A DNA stretch of 64,000 nt, from the NCBI RefSeq assembly GCF_051857545.1, contig NZ_JBPZHB010000003.1:124001-188000 (forward strand), written 5' to 3'. Of this stretch, positions 1-9,497 are shown piece after piece. The translations under genes were made by a program, and so were the position numbers. The notes beneath the pieces are model-generated. The model was not told the DNA's origin. It made no database searches and worked only from the letters and a program-made list of their open reading frames with translations. This stretch comes from Larkinella sp051857545 (lineage in GTDB: Bacteria; Bacteroidota; Bacteroidia; Cytophagales; Spirosomataceae). How positions within the stretch are numbered: position 1 is the first letter of the stretch; the number at the start of each line of letters is the position of its first letter.

Positions 1-3000
1 TGGCGCAACGCCCGGTTGAAATGCTCTTCACCCATCTGTTCCTGAATCCGGCACAGCACCAGACCGCCTTTTTGATACCCGGCAAACGGCTGATTCTCCG
101 TGACAACCAACGGCAATTCCGCTTCTGACTGATGGCGGCTGGCAAAATAAAAATTCTTATCACCCTGAAAATAAGGTCGTAAAATCATTTTGCCGTACCG
201 TTTTCGGAGAACGGTCGCTTCCGTGTATTTCGCCAGCGACTCCGTCAGCAACTGATCGCCCGGCCCGGAAACCGGCCGAAGCTGGTGCGCCCACCACTGA
301 TGAGCGACTTCGTGTACGACGGTGGCGTAAGCATAATTCACCTTTCGAGGCTCCCGAAAATCCGTCAGGAAATTGAGTTTTTCCCGGCTGAAAACTGTTC
401 CCGGATAGGCCGTTGCCGAACCGCCATACTGCGGGATTTCCGCCAGCGTCAGGTGCCGGAACGGATACGGGCCAAAATGATGAATGCCGTACGCCAGCGC
501 ATCCTTCAAGCCCTGCATCATGGCCGGGATATTGGCGGTTTGCCCCGGTTGATACAGAATGCGCAAGGCCACGCCTTGATACACGTCGGTTTTTTCCGCA
601 TACCGGGCCGAACTCAGCGCAAACATGAACGGCACCGGGTGGCTTGATTGATAGGAGAAATACCGTCGGTCGCCCTGAGTCCACGCTTTTTGCAGCGTTC
701 CTACCGTGGCAATCTGTTGGTCGGCAGCCGTTGAAATCGTGGTTTCCAGATCGATCAGGTGGTAGTGGTCCGAAGGATTCCGGACGGTTTGCCGGCCCAG
801 GCCCGCTGCCCGGCGAACGGTTTCATCGTCGGATTCCAGCCGGGCGTTGTAGCCCAAAAACGGCACGTATTTCTCCAGTTCGATATAGGAACCGTTTTCG
901 ACCACCGAGTTTTCACTGTTGAACGGCATAAAACCGGTCCGCAAAACCGCCATCGAGAAGTGCAGCGAAGTGGTTTCGCCCGGCCGCAACGGTTTGGCCA
1001 GTTCGAACTGGTATTGATGAAAAACCGGGTCGTAGGTTTTCTCCCGACCGCCGGGGAGCGTTAGTCGAACGGCCGAAACCTCCGGGTCGACACCCAACCA
1101 GATCCGGTTCAGGGGTGTTTTGGATTGATTTTGAAGCTGATAATGTCCCTTTACGCGGTATTGGCGACTTTCCGGGTACACATCCACCTGCATTTTCAGG
1201 GCGGTAATCACCGGCCGGGGGAGGTTTGCAAACCGTTTGTAGGTCTGTTCGTAGCGGATTTGCCAGTTCTGCCGGGTGGTTTTGCTTTGGTACTTCCCAA
1301 TCACGTTAGTCTGGTAATAAATCAATCCGCCCACCAGCAATCCGAGCAGAAACGCTCCGCAAAAAAGGATTCTTCCGGTTTTCCCGACCTGTTTTCCGAC
1401 GGTTTTCAGGCGGTGCCGCGCCCGGAGGTGCAGCGTAGTGGGCCAGAAGCCGACGGACAGAATCGTGAGCAAAACCGCGCAGCAGCCCCAGTAGGCCATA
1501 TACCAATCAAAAGCGGGGGCATAATGACCAAAACCGTTCATCGATGAATAATTGAATTCGGGAACGACGGCGTACCGGAGCAGGTAATGTTCGATGCCGA
1601 GTCGGCGGCTGAAAACCAGCAGGGCCGCCACTACCAGGCTGAGCAGCAGGCCGAGGTATTTGTTCGGGCTGAGGGTTTGGATAAAAACAACCAGAACCGC
1701 AAACCACAGCAGAGGCAAACCGCTGTAATAGTAAAGCGACCCGTAAAGCAGGACAGCAGGTTCGAAATAGCCCGCCATTCCCTGAATTGTCAGCCCGATC
1801 CCGATGTTGATGCTGATGATCAGCCCAATGAGTAAGGCTAAAGCCATCAGTTTGGCTCCGACAAAAACCAGCGGGTGCGCCGGGGTGCTGGCGATTAACG
1901 CCTGCCGCTGACCCAATCGCTCCCGTCCGACCAGTTCGGCTCCCCAGAAAATGATCAGCAACAGGGCGGGCCGGATCGAGCAGAGGTATTCGACGATTAC
2001 GCCCGTATCCGGATACGTCACGATGCCGAACCAGCCGTTCCGCAGGTGATCTTTCAGGTCGATTCCGGTCAGGAAAACCCAGAGAATCAGCATCACCCAA
2101 ACCGGGAAATTTCCAAAAACCGCCCTGGCTTCCGCTTTTAGTTGCGCTCTGAACGCCATTGCCGTGTGCCGCAATGTGCCGGGCGTCAGTCGGTACCGGC
2201 GATACGGTATTCGCGGCCCAACGGATGACTCCGGTTTTGTTTTTCGGGAACGAACCGGTTTGGTTTCGCCGAACGAAAACCCGCGATAACTGATCGCCAG
2301 CACCAGCAGGGCCAGTCCGCTCCACACCAGCCGGTTGATCCCGAACAAACCGTTGACGGGAAAAAGCTGATGATTTCGCTGCTCGACGGTCCAGAAACGG
2401 GTTTCCTGAAAAAATGGCGCCAGTCCGAATGGGTCCATCAGAAACGGCAGCAAACTACTTGAATCCGCGCGGGGTGCCGAACCCGCCATCAGGGGCGAAT
2501 TGCCCAGAACCGAGCCCAGCAGATACAGCACGTAAATCAACACGCCGGTGGTATAAACCGCCCGTGGGCTCCGGCTCAGCATGGCCGTGCTAAAAATGAG
2601 GCTGACCGAAAAGAAGAGATTCGGCACCCCGAACACCAGCATTGGCCAGGCGTAAAAAGCCAGATGAACCGGTCCGCGCCGGGCTGGATCGCTCAGAAAA
2701 GAACCGACGAAGAGGCCCAGAACCGCCAGCCCCAGCAGGCTGAAAACCGCCAGAAACAAACCCGAAAACCGGGACGTAAAGTAAGAAAACCGCCGGACGG
2801 AACTCGTGGCAACCAGCGCGTCCATCCGATAGGTGGTATCGCGCAACACCACGTTGGCGCACAGCAATGTGCTGACCAGGATCGAAAAAAGCGAAAGCAA
2901 CGCCACCAGGGTATTGACGACGTAGGGGGCGTTGGTATAGACCGCGTCGCCCCCGAAACCGCCCCGCACGGCGATGAGTCCAAACAGAAAGAACAACCCG

Positions 3001-3068
3001 GCTGCGGCCCGGAACGAGAGCTGGCGGCTGTGATACCAACCTTCGAAGCGAAGTAAGCGGTTTAGCAT
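1..3068 (-). CDS. ABC-2 type permease fused to M1-family aminopeptidase (C-terminus cut by window edge)
   Basis: This frame is open from an ATG at 3068 to the left edge, giving at least 1022 codons. The first ~560 residues are a run of hydrophobic helices interrupted by soluble loops, as in ABC-2 permeases. The C-terminal part resembles M1 metallopeptidases: the zinc motif HEVAHQWW lies near residues 919-926 (bases about 290-314), followed about 20 residues later by ESLAKY, which carries the third zinc ligand. Permease/M1 fusions are known in Bacteroidota; the substrate is generally unknown. The start overlaps the stop of the upstream ATPase gene by 7 nt, so the two are translationally coupled and likely form one exporter or a membrane-tethered peptidase system. 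The C-terminal end is outside the window. The family call is firm; the substrate is unknown. Confidence 0.85.
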   Translation of the reverse strand, partial: MLNRLLRFEGWYHSRQLSFRAAAGLFFLFGLIAVRGGFGGDAVYTNAPYVVNTLVALLSLFSILVSTLLCANVVLRDTTYRMDALVATSSVRRFSYFTSRFSGLFLAVFSLLGLAVLGLFVGSFLSDPARRGPVHLAFYAWPMLVFGVPNLFFSVSLIFSTAMLSRSPRAVYTTGVLIYVLYLLGSVLGNSPLMAGSAPRADSSSLLPFLMDPFGLAPFFQETRFWTVEQRNHQLFPVNGLFGINRLVWSGLALLVLAISYRGFSFGETKPVRSRKTKPESSVGPRIPYRRYRLTPGTLRHTAMAFRAQLKAEARAVFGNFPVWVMLILWVFLTGIDLKDHLRNGWFGIVTYPDTGVIVEYLCSIRPALLLIIFWGAELVGRERLGQRQALIASTPAHPLVFVGAKLMALALLIGLIISINIGIGLTIQGMAGYFEPAVLLYGSLYYYSGLPLLWFAVLVVFIQTLSPNKYLGLLLSLVVAALLVFSRRLGIEHYLLRYAVVPEFNYSSMNGFGHYAPAFDWYMAYWGCCAVLLTILSVGFWPTTLHLRARHRLKTVGKQVGKTGRILFCGAFLLGLLVGGLIYYQTNVIGKYQSKTTRQNWQIRYEQTYKRFANLPRPVITALKMQVDVYPESRQYRVKGHYQLQNQSKTPLNRIWLGVDPEVSAVRLTLPGGREKTYDPVFHQYQFELAKPLRPGETTSLHFSMAVLRTGFMPFNSENSVVENGSYIELEKYVPFLGYNARLESDDETVRRAAGLGRQTVRNPSDHYHLIDLETTISTAADQQIATVGTLQKAWTQGDRRYFSYQSSHPVPFMFALSSARYAEKTDVYQGVALRILYQPGQTANIPAMMQGLKDALAYGIHHFGPYPFRHLTLAEIPQYGGSATAYPGTVFSREKLNFLTDFREPRKVNYAYATVVHEVAHQWWAHQLRPVSGPGDQLLTESLAKYTEATVLRKRYGKMILRPYFQGDKNFYFASRHQSEAELPLVVTENQPFAGYQKGGLVLCRIQEQMGEEHFNRALR

Positions 3069-3952
3069 ACGGTTTCCTGTTTGGTTTCCGGTAGAACCGA
3101 AAAATATACTTCTTCCAGACTGGGCAAAACCGGTTCGAAACCAGCCTCAGGGCATTCGTCGGCCAGCACCAGCACCTGGCGTTTTCCCGAAAATCGGCGG
3201 GTCGACAAAACCGTGTAGGCCGCCTGATATTGCGGCAGCGTGTCGTTCGGGATGGTTTTGCCCCAGACCCGGCCTTGTAGCGTGCTGGTGAGGTGGGCCG
3301 GACTGCCCTGCGCAATGATTTTTCCCGATGCCAGGATCGCCAGTTGCGGACACAGTTCGTAGACGTCTTCCACGATGTGCGTCGACAGAATCACCACCAC
3401 CTCTTCGCCGATTTCGCTCAGCAGATCGTGAAAATGGTTCCGCTCTTTGGGATCGAGACCCGCCGTTGGTTCGTCCACGATGATGAGTTGCGGGTTTCCC
3501 AGCAGTGCCTGCGCAATGCCGAACCGTTGCAGCATCCCGCCCGAAAACGTGCTGACGGCCTGTTTCCGAACGGGATAGAGATTGGTTTGCTGCAAGAGCG
3601 CATCGACCTGTTCACGCCGGTCGCGCTGGTTCTGCAGTCCTTTCAAAATGGCCAGGTGATGCAGGAGTTCGCTCGCCGACACGTTGGGATACACGCCGAA
3701 ATCCTGCGGGAGGTAGCCCAACTGACTCCGCAAGCGCTGCGGATGCTGGTGAATGTCGACGCCATCGAAGAAAACCGTACCGCTGTCGGGTTGCTGGAGG
3801 GTTGCGAGCGTTCGCATGAGGGACGATTTGCCCGCGCCGTTCGGGCCCAGCAGGCCAAACAAACCGTTCGGAATGGTGAGCGAAACCGCGTCCAGTGCTT
3901 TCACGCCGTTGGCGTATTGTTTGCTGAGTTGGTTGATTTGTAAGCGACTCAT
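3062..3952 (-). CDS. ABC transporter ATP-binding protein, partner of the permease/M1 fusion
   Basis: This is a 296-residue ABC ATPase. The Walker A motif GPNGAGKSS lies near residues 34-42, the signature FSGGMLQR is in the middle, and the Walker B LIIVDEPTAGLD follows. The H-loop is in ILSTHIVEDV. It would energise the membrane protein encoded directly downstream, whose start codon overlaps this stop. The start is placed at the ATG at 3952 (MSRLQINQLSKQY), because the upstream in-frame residues do not resemble the family. The C-terminal ~90 residues form the regulatory tail usual in ABC-2 systems. The substrate cannot be read from the sequence. Confidence 0.9.
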   Translation of the reverse strand: MSRLQINQLSKQYANGVKALDAVSLTIPNGLFGLLGPNGAGKSSLMRTLATLQQPDSGTVFFDGVDIHQHPQRLRSQLGYLPQDFGVYPNVSASELLHHLAILKGLQNQRDRREQVDALLQQTNLYPVRKQAVSTFSGGMLQRFGIAQALLGNPQLIIVDEPTAGLDPKERNHFHDLLSEIGEEVVVILSTHIVEDVYELCPQLAILASGKIIAQGSPAHLTSTLQGRVWGKTIPNDTLPQYQAAYTVLSTRRFSGKRQVLVLADECPEAGFEPVLPSLEEVYFSVLPETKQETVC

Positions 3953-4120
3953 ACGAAGTTGGTTCGTAACGAAAGAGAGTCGAAAAGTAGCGGAGATCGC
4001 CATCAATGACCGGTTTAAATGAGCAACGCAGCCGGTTTCGTGACGAACGATGCATTCGGTCTGATTTTAGCCTTCCGGCGACGTTCGTCATCGGCTTCGG
4101 TCCGTTTGTCATTTTGATTT

Positions 4121-5656
4121 GTGGATTCCATCGTAACCCGCTTTCTTGATCTTCCCATGACCACGAATACCGTAGTTTACCAACCCGAACGACTGCTTCG
4201 ATACCTGGAGACCGGGCTTTTTCTAGGGATGGCCAGTGCTTTGAGCATCGCCAATACCCTGACCAACCGACCGACCACCTGGCTGACCTATTGCCAATCC
4301 GTGTTGACAGTCAGTGTATTACTTCTGCCGGTTCTGGTATTTTCCGGGTACAAACCACACTGGAAACGGCAACTGCCCCGCCGACGGTATCTGCAACGGT
4401 GGCTGGCCTGTTTCGCATTTTACCTCCCGCTCAGCACGGCGGTTTTTGTCTATTTCGCCCCGTTTGGCTTGCCCGATTCGTTGTTCATTCTGGCCGCTTT
4501 TTACGCGCTTCTGCTCGAGTTGCTGCTGGAAAGTGCGGCCTACCTGCAAAAGCAGCTCCGGCGGGTTCAGTGGCTGCAAAAATTCGGTCTGGAAGAAGCT
4601 CTCATCATCAGCGTCACGCTAATTTCCGTCACGCTGGCGGCCATGGCCGTTTCGAGCCTGGGCAACCCGTTGTATGACACGAAGGAGCAATTGCTGATTG
4701 CGTTTACGCTGGATTTGGGTAAGCTATTCCACCATTTCGGTACCTTTCTGAGTTATGCGCTACAGTTTTTGCTGATGTATTTGAGCGGTTATCTGTTTTT
4801 TTACCTCAACAGCCATTTTCTGGTTTCCCACGTTCTGAAACAGAAGGGACTGGTGTTTTACGGCCTGAGTGTGCTGGCCACCATCGCGTTGCTGTATCCG
4901 CTGATCGCCCAGGCTTTGCTGCTGTTGCCCATCAACGAGCGGTTAGGCGGTTTTTTTTCGAGTAACCCGTTTCAATTGGAAAATGCGTTTGCCGCTCTGG
5001 CGGTTATGCTGGTAAGCCTGCCCGTGGTGCTGGCGTTGCAGTGGTTCAACCAGAACGCCCGGATCGTGTCGCTGGAGAAGGAAAAAACCGAAGCCGAACT
5101 CGATTTACTGAAACAACAGCTTAACCCGCATTTCTTTTTCAATACGCTCAATAACCTCTACGCCCTGAGCCTTCAGAAATCGGAGCGGGCACCGGAAAGC
5201 ATCCTGAAACTGGCCGAACTGATGCGGTATGTCATCTACAAAGGTCGGGAACGGCAGGTAACCATCCGGCAGGAAATCGACTACATCGAAGGCTACCTGT
5301 ATTTGCAGCAACTCCGGCTTCAACGGCGGGCCGACGTCCGGTTTGAACAGGAAATCACCGACGATCAGTTGCCCGTAGCCCCCCTGCTGCTCATTGTGCT
5401 GGTTGAAAATGCCTTCAAACATGGGATTGAACCGGCACAGGACGCGGCCTTTTTGCACCTGCTGGTTCGATCCGATGCCCGGCAGCTTTATATTCGCTGT
5501 GAAAACTCGTTTGAGCCGCCGGAAAAAAGCCAGACCGGGATTGGGTTGCAAAACCTCCAAAGGCGGTTGGCGTTGCTGTATCCGGGAAAGCATACGCTGA
5601 TCATTACTGCTACGGACCAGCGGTTTACGGCCGAATTAACGCTGCTATGCTCATGA
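4121..5656 (+). CDS. LytS/YehU-type sensor histidine kinase
   Basis: The N-terminal ~310 residues contain about eight hydrophobic segments. A His_kinase (PF06580-type) domain follows, with QLNPHFFFNTLNNL (phospho-acceptor His near residue 336), the N-box LIVLVENAFKHGI and the G-box GIGLQNLQRRL. It is an inner-membrane kinase that should phosphorylate the LytTR regulator encoded immediately downstream, whose start overlaps this gene by 10 nt. An alternative start is the ATG at 4157 (MTTNTVVYQ). It is divergently oriented from the ABC/M1 genes, with about 170 bp between start codons, so control of that exporter is possible but unproven. The ligand is unknown. Confidence 0.88.
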   Translation: MDSIVTRFLDLPMTTNTVVYQPERLLRYLETGLFLGMASALSIANTLTNRPTTWLTYCQSVLTVSVLLLPVLVFSGYKPHWKRQLPRRRYLQRWLACFAFYLPLSTAVFVYFAPFGLPDSLFILAAFYALLLELLLESAAYLQKQLRRVQWLQKFGLEEALIISVTLISVTLAAMAVSSLGNPLYDTKEQLLIAFTLDLGKLFHHFGTFLSYALQFLLMYLSGYLFFYLNSHFLVSHVLKQKGLVFYGLSVLATIALLYPLIAQALLLLPINERLGGFFSSNPFQLENAFAALAVMLVSLPVVLALQWFNQNARIVSLEKEKTEAELDLLKQQLNPHFFFNTLNNLYALSLQKSERAPESILKLAELMRYVIYKGRERQVTIRQEIDYIEGYLYLQQLRLQRRADVRFEQEITDDQLPVAPLLLIVLVENAFKHGIEPAQDAAFLHLLVRSDARQLYIRCENSFEPPEKSQTGIGLQNLQRRLALLYPGKHTLIITATDQRFTAELTLLCS

Positions 5657-6369
5657 AGATGCGTTGTCTGATTATTGACGATGAACCCCTGGCGCATGAC
5701 GTCATTCGGACGTATGCGGAGGATGTGCCTTTTCTGGAGATTTGCGGGCAGTGTTACCTGGCCACGGAAGCACTCGACTTTCTGAGCCGGCATCCGGTCG
5801 ATCTGATTTTTCTGGACATCCGGATGCCCCGGCTCACGGGCCTGGATCTGTTAAAAACCCTGACCCGAAAACCGCTGGTAATCATTACGTCGGCCTACGA
5901 AGAATATGCCCTGGAAAGCTTCGATCTGGATGTTTCCGATTACCTGCTGAAACCCTTCCGGTTCGACCGGTTTTTGAAAGCCGTCAACCGGGCGCTGGTT
6001 GATTTCTCTCGCCAGGAACCGGTGCTTATTCCATCTTCTCTGGTTTCTCCGGCTCTCGCACAGATCTACATTAAGTCCGATAAAAAACAGGTGTTGGTCA
6101 ATCTGGACGAGATTTACTACCTGGAAAGCCTGGGCAATTACGTGAAAGTCTGGCGGGAAACCGGTTTTTTACTGACGCCCCGAACCCTGAGCAGTTTTGA
6201 AAGCCAGCTTCCGGCGGACGCGTTTATTCGCATTCATAAATCTTACCTGCTCAACAAACCGTATGTGCAGTTTATCGAAGGCAATACGATTGTGCTTAGG
6301 AACGGGAAGCGGTTGCCGGTTGGGAAAAATTACAAACAGGCGGTGCAGGATTGGATTGCGCCGGGTTGA
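5647..6369 (+). CDS. LytTR-family response regulator
   Basis: The N-terminal receiver carries the acidic pair IDDEP, the phospho-acceptor Asp in LIFLDIRMPRL (about residue 56), Thr/Ser in VIITSAY and Lys in LLKPF. The C-terminal half is a LytTR DNA-binding domain (IYYLESLGNYVKVW, then FIRIHKSYLLN). At 240 residues it has standard length. The start overlaps the 3' end of the kinase gene; two in-frame ATGs (5647, 5653) differ by two codons. It is the only LytTR protein in the window although three LytS-type kinases are present. Its targets are not evident; the divergent ABC/M1 operon is the nearest candidate. Confidence 0.9.
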   Translation: MLMKMRCLIIDDEPLAHDVIRTYAEDVPFLEICGQCYLATEALDFLSRHPVDLIFLDIRMPRLTGLDLLKTLTRKPLVIITSAYEEYALESFDLDVSDYLLKPFRFDRFLKAVNRALVDFSRQEPVLIPSSLVSPALAQIYIKSDKKQVLVNLDEIYYLESLGNYVKVWRETGFLLTPRTLSSFESQLPADAFIRIHKSYLLNKPYVQFIEGNTIVLRNGKRLPVGKNYKQAVQDWIAPG

Positions 6370-6383
6370 TTTTTTTGTTACAA

Positions 6384-6482
6384 GGGAATGATAAATGTAA
6401 AATGATGAATATTAAATGTAAAAGGAGTTGTCAATCCGGCACTTTTACATTTAATATTCATCATTTTACATTTATTATTCCT
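6384..6482. repeat. Intergenic palindrome, family 1 copy 1 (40-bp arms)
   Basis: The left arm is 6385-6424 and the right arm 6442-6481, separated by a 17-nt loop. The arms pair along 40 positions with one G/A mismatch that still pairs as G-U in RNA. Each arm contains TAAATGTAAAA twice. The element starts 15 nt after the LytTR stop and lies between convergent genes. The arm sequence is nearly the same as in the elements at 48999-49095 and 51545-51643. Confidence 0.9.
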
Positions 6483-6503
6483 TTTTATAAAAAAACACAA
6501 AAA

Positions 6504-6532
6504 ACAGCCCGGCACAAGCAGTACCGGGCTGT
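6504..6532 (-). terminator. Intrinsic terminator for the PKD/beta-helix lipoprotein gene
   Basis: A stem of ACAGCCCGG (6504-6512) with CCGGGCTGT (6524-6532) is followed, reading the minus strand, by a T-rich run. It lies about 40 nt past the stop of the minus-strand gene ending at 6573, as expected for a Rho-independent terminator. Confidence 0.75.
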
Positions 6533-6572
6533 CTGAATTATCCCTAAACCCTTAATCTCAAATTCTTACAAT

Positions 6573-8102
6573 TTATTTTTCAAGCAGAACATTGTCCTGC
6601 GCATTGGCCTTGAAGGTGTTGACGGTCGAGGCATCTGCGTTGAGTTTTGAGCTGTAACTGACGAAGATTCCGTAGCCGCCACCGTTGGCGATCGTGGTAT
6701 TTTTGACCGATAAATTACCGCCGTACAAAGCCACATTAGCCTTTTTGCCTGAAACGATGGCCAGACTACCACCGTGGCTGATCTCCGCGTTTTCGATCAC
6801 ATTCCGGGAGTTGTTCGAGTAAATCATCAGGCCTTTCCAGGAAGCGGAGGTGCGGTCGGCACCCGTGAAGGTCACTTTTTCGGTGGCCGTTCCTTTGGCA
6901 ATCAGATAGCCCTTGCTATTGATCATCATGACCACATCGCGGGCTGCTTCGATCGTCACACCGGGGCTCAGCGTCAAGCCGGATTCGACCGCAAAATCGC
7001 CAGCCAGACGATACGGCGTTTTGTCTTTGAAACCGCCCCAGGTAATGTCGCTGCCTTCCCGCAGGTAATACCCCTTGATTTCAACCACATTCCGGCCGTT
7101 TTCACCCGTGAAAGCCGAGGCCGCATCCAGTTTGTCGACGTTGGCCGGATCGAGAACAATCCCGGCTTCGCTATTTTTCGTAAAGCTATTGGTGGCAAAT
7201 TCGCGCAGAATACCGCCTTCCTGCACCAGCAGGCCATAGCCATCGTTTTGCGAGAAAAGGCTGTTTTTCAGGGCGATCTGGGCTTTTCCACCGCCAAACA
7301 GGGCCATCCCGGCTTTGGTTGCGCTGATGAGGGCGCGGCTTCCGGCGTGCATCACTTCAATGTTTTCAAACACGTTGGCGTTGCTGCCCGAGTAGATCAT
7401 AATACCAACCCAGTAGCCTTTGGTTTTCTCGGCACCGATGAAGCGGATTTTCTTCTCGGTAGTTCCTTTCGCGATGATCAAGCCACCGCCGTCGTTGATG
7501 TCCATGCGGGTATCCCGTTCAAAGGCGATCACGACACCGGGGTTGATGGTCAGTTCGTGCGAAACGGCGATGCTTTTCGTGACGATATAATCCGGATAAT
7601 CGGGGTTGGCAATGCGGTCGGTTAGCACGGTTTTAACGGTGATGCTCTTGTCGATGGCAACGGGCTGGGCGACGGAAGCGGCCAGTTTTACTTTATCCTT
7701 GCTGGTTCCGTTGGCGTTCGAAACCGTTAGTTCGAGTTCGTAATCACCTACTTCATCGGCGACGAAAGTGGGTTTGGCCGTGGTGGCCGCCGAAATGGCT
7801 GCCGTACTTTTGGCGGGTTTGGAAGCAATCGTCCACTGAAAAGTCAACGGGGCTCCTTTGGTGTCGACGGAAGCGCTGCCGTCGAGTTTTACGGTTTCGC
7901 CCACCTGCACTTCCTGGTCGGCACCGGCATTGGCTGTCACGGTGTTGGAGGGAGTGGGGGTTGGATCGACGTCGTCTTTTTTACAACCGGTTACGAGGAA
8001 GGTGGCTGAAAGAAGGATGGCAAAGGCGCGCTGGGTGAATACGGTGGTGACCCACGCGGAGTTTTTCGCGAATGGCATCGCGGCAGGAATTCGTTTTTTC
8101 AT
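6573..8102 (-). CDS. Exported lipoprotein with PKD-like domain and right-handed beta-helix
   Basis: The protein is 509 residues from the ATG at 8102. A lipoprotein signal ends at LLSATFLVTGC and is followed by KKDDVDP, whose acidic residues after the Cys fit Bacteroidota surface lipoproteins. Residues about 45-140 form a PKD/REJ-like beta-sandwich (GADQEVQVGETVKLDGSAS). The rest is two repeated stretches of parallel beta-helix with matched phrases such as ANVFENIEVMHAGSRALIS and RNVIENAEISHGGSLAIVS, and FEN/IEN and GGGKAQ steps. Such folds bind or cleave polysaccharides; no catalytic residues are recognisable. The function is unknown. A longer upstream frame exists, but it would place the signal peptide internally. 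Confidence 0.8.
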   Translation of the reverse strand: MKKRIPAAMPFAKNSAWVTTVFTQRAFAILLSATFLVTGCKKDDVDPTPTPSNTVTANAGADQEVQVGETVKLDGSASVDTKGAPLTFQWTIASKPAKSTAAISAATTAKPTFVADEVGDYELELTVSNANGTSKDKVKLAASVAQPVAIDKSITVKTVLTDRIANPDYPDYIVTKSIAVSHELTINPGVVIAFERDTRMDINDGGGLIIAKGTTEKKIRFIGAEKTKGYWVGIMIYSGSNANVFENIEVMHAGSRALISATKAGMALFGGGKAQIALKNSLFSQNDGYGLLVQEGGILREFATNSFTKNSEAGIVLDPANVDKLDAASAFTGENGRNVVEIKGYYLREGSDITWGGFKDKTPYRLAGDFAVESGLTLSPGVTIEAARDVVMMINSKGYLIAKGTATEKVTFTGADRTSASWKGLMIYSNNSRNVIENAEISHGGSLAIVSGKKANVALYGGNLSVKNTTIANGGGYGIFVSYSSKLNADASTVNTFKANAQDNVLLEK

Positions 8103-8328
8103 GATTTGATGTTGTCTACTGTTTTGTGCGTAGCGTTCAACTACGAGTACAAAGGTGCGGCATTCATCGGATTGAGGCTGTCGCATTTTCCGACAAAAAA
8201 GAGACTTTATACGTCACCTCGTGACCATTCACTCAATCGACTGAAAAACGGCTTCGCCTATTCACTATACTTATAGCATATTCTGTTTTATCATACCTTT
8301 TGTTATGACCTTTCGCGAATTTGGCGAC

Positions 8329-8337
8329 TACCTTTGC
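8329..8337 (+). promoter_or_regulatory. Candidate -7 box (TACCTTTGC) upstream of the ferredoxin reductase
   Basis: The site matches the Bacteroidota -7 consensus TAnnTTTG and lies 64 nt before the ATG at 8402. No well-spaced -33 TTTG is obvious, so the call rests on the -7 box and its position. Confidence 0.35.
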
Positions 8338-8401
8338 CAGGCGGAAGTCAGGAAAGCTGGTCGATAATTGCCATCCTGATGAGCAAACACAAACAAATAC
8401 C

Positions 8402-9406
8402 ATGATCACGACAGACATTTGCATCATTGGCGCGGGTCCCGTAGGACTTTTCGCTGTTTTTGAAGCCGGTTTACTGAAGATGCGCTGCCACCTCATCGAC
8501 GCTCTGCCGCAGGTGGGCGGGCAGTTATCCGAGATTTATCCCCAGAAACCGATTTATGACATTCCCGGCTTCCCCGACGTCAAAGCACAGGAGCTGGTGG
8601 ATAACCTGATGGAACAGATCAATCCGTTTCATCCGACATTCACGCTGGGCGAACGGGTGGAAAATCTGGAACGCCAGGCCGACGGATCGTTTTTCATTAC
8701 CACCAACGAGCAAACCGTGGTGCATTGCCAGGTCGTGGTGATTGCGGGCGGTTTGGGTTGTTTCGAACCCCGCAAACCCGAAATCGAGGGGCTGGAAGCG
8801 TTTGAAGGGAAAGGCGTTTCGTACATGATCAAGAACCCGGAGCTGTTGCGCGACCGGCGGGTGGTGCTGGCGGGCGGGGGTGATTCGGCCCTCGACTGGA
8901 CGGTTTTTCTGGCTAATATTGCCAAAGAAGTAACCCTGATTCACCGCAGCGACAGCTTTCGGGGCGCACCCGATTCGGCCGAAAAAGTGTTTGAACTCGC
9001 CAGCGAAGGCCGGATCAACCTGATTCTGCAATCCAACATTACCCGCGTTTCCGGGAACGGCCATTTGCAGGAGATCACCATCACGGGCAAGGACAAAACC
9101 GTAACGACACGCGCCACCGATCACCTGATTCCGCTCTTCGGCCTGACGCCCAAACTCGGCCCCATCGCCGACTGGGGACTCCAGATCGATAAATCAGCCA
9201 TTCAGGTCGATACCACGGATTATTCCACCAACGTGGAACGGATTTATGCCATCGGCGACATCAATACGTACCCCGGCAAACTGAAACTGATTCTGTGCGG
9301 TTTTCATGAAGCTGCCCTGATGTGTCAGAGTGCGTTCAAATACGTGTACCCCAGTCAGAAATTGAGTTTTAAATACACCACCGTCAACGGAATACCAACC
9401 TTTTAA
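8402..9406 (+). CDS. Ferredoxin--NADP reductase, thioredoxin-reductase-like type
   Basis: This 334-residue flavoprotein transfers electrons between NADPH and ferredoxin. It has an N-terminal FAD-binding motif (CIIGAGPVGLFAVFEAGL), a second nucleotide-binding motif for NADPH (RVVLAGGGDSALDW, about residue 155) and the C-terminal FAD motif YAIGDINTYPGKLKLI. The redox CxxC of true thioredoxin reductases is absent, which separates the TrxR-like FNR family from TrxB. The start is the ATG at 8402, where similarity begins. The next gene, 91 nt downstream, encodes a [2Fe-2S] ferredoxin, which is the likely partner. A palindrome fills the gap between them. Confidence 0.9.
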   Translation: MITTDICIIGAGPVGLFAVFEAGLLKMRCHLIDALPQVGGQLSEIYPQKPIYDIPGFPDVKAQELVDNLMEQINPFHPTFTLGERVENLERQADGSFFITTNEQTVVHCQVVVIAGGLGCFEPRKPEIEGLEAFEGKGVSYMIKNPELLRDRRVVLAGGGDSALDWTVFLANIAKEVTLIHRSDSFRGAPDSAEKVFELASEGRINLILQSNITRVSGNGHLQEITITGKDKTVTTRATDHLIPLFGLTPKLGPIADWGLQIDKSAIQVDTTDYSTNVERIYAIGDINTYPGKLKLILCGFHEAALMCQSAFKYVYPSQKLSFKYTTVNGIPTF

Positions 9407-9414
9407 AAAGACAA

Positions 9415-9486
9415 GAGAGGATAGACAAAAGAGTAAAGACCTGTGACCACGACAGTTTTTGTCTCTATTCTCTTGTCTATCCTCTC
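9415..9486. repeat. Intergenic palindrome between reductase and ferredoxin genes
   Basis: The arms 9415-9440 and 9461-9486 pair over 26 positions with three mismatches around a 20-nt loop. The left arm begins 8 nt after the reductase stop and the right arm ends 11 nt before the ferredoxin ATG. The transcript leader of the ferredoxin would therefore be mostly hairpin. Confidence 0.8.
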
Positions 9487-9497
9487 ACATCTACACC

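Noticed and set aside
8238..8320. Possible start of the ferredoxin reductase at an upstream codon near 8321
   Set aside because: Residues between there and 8402 do not fit the family, and the FAD motif starts a few residues after the ATG at 8402.
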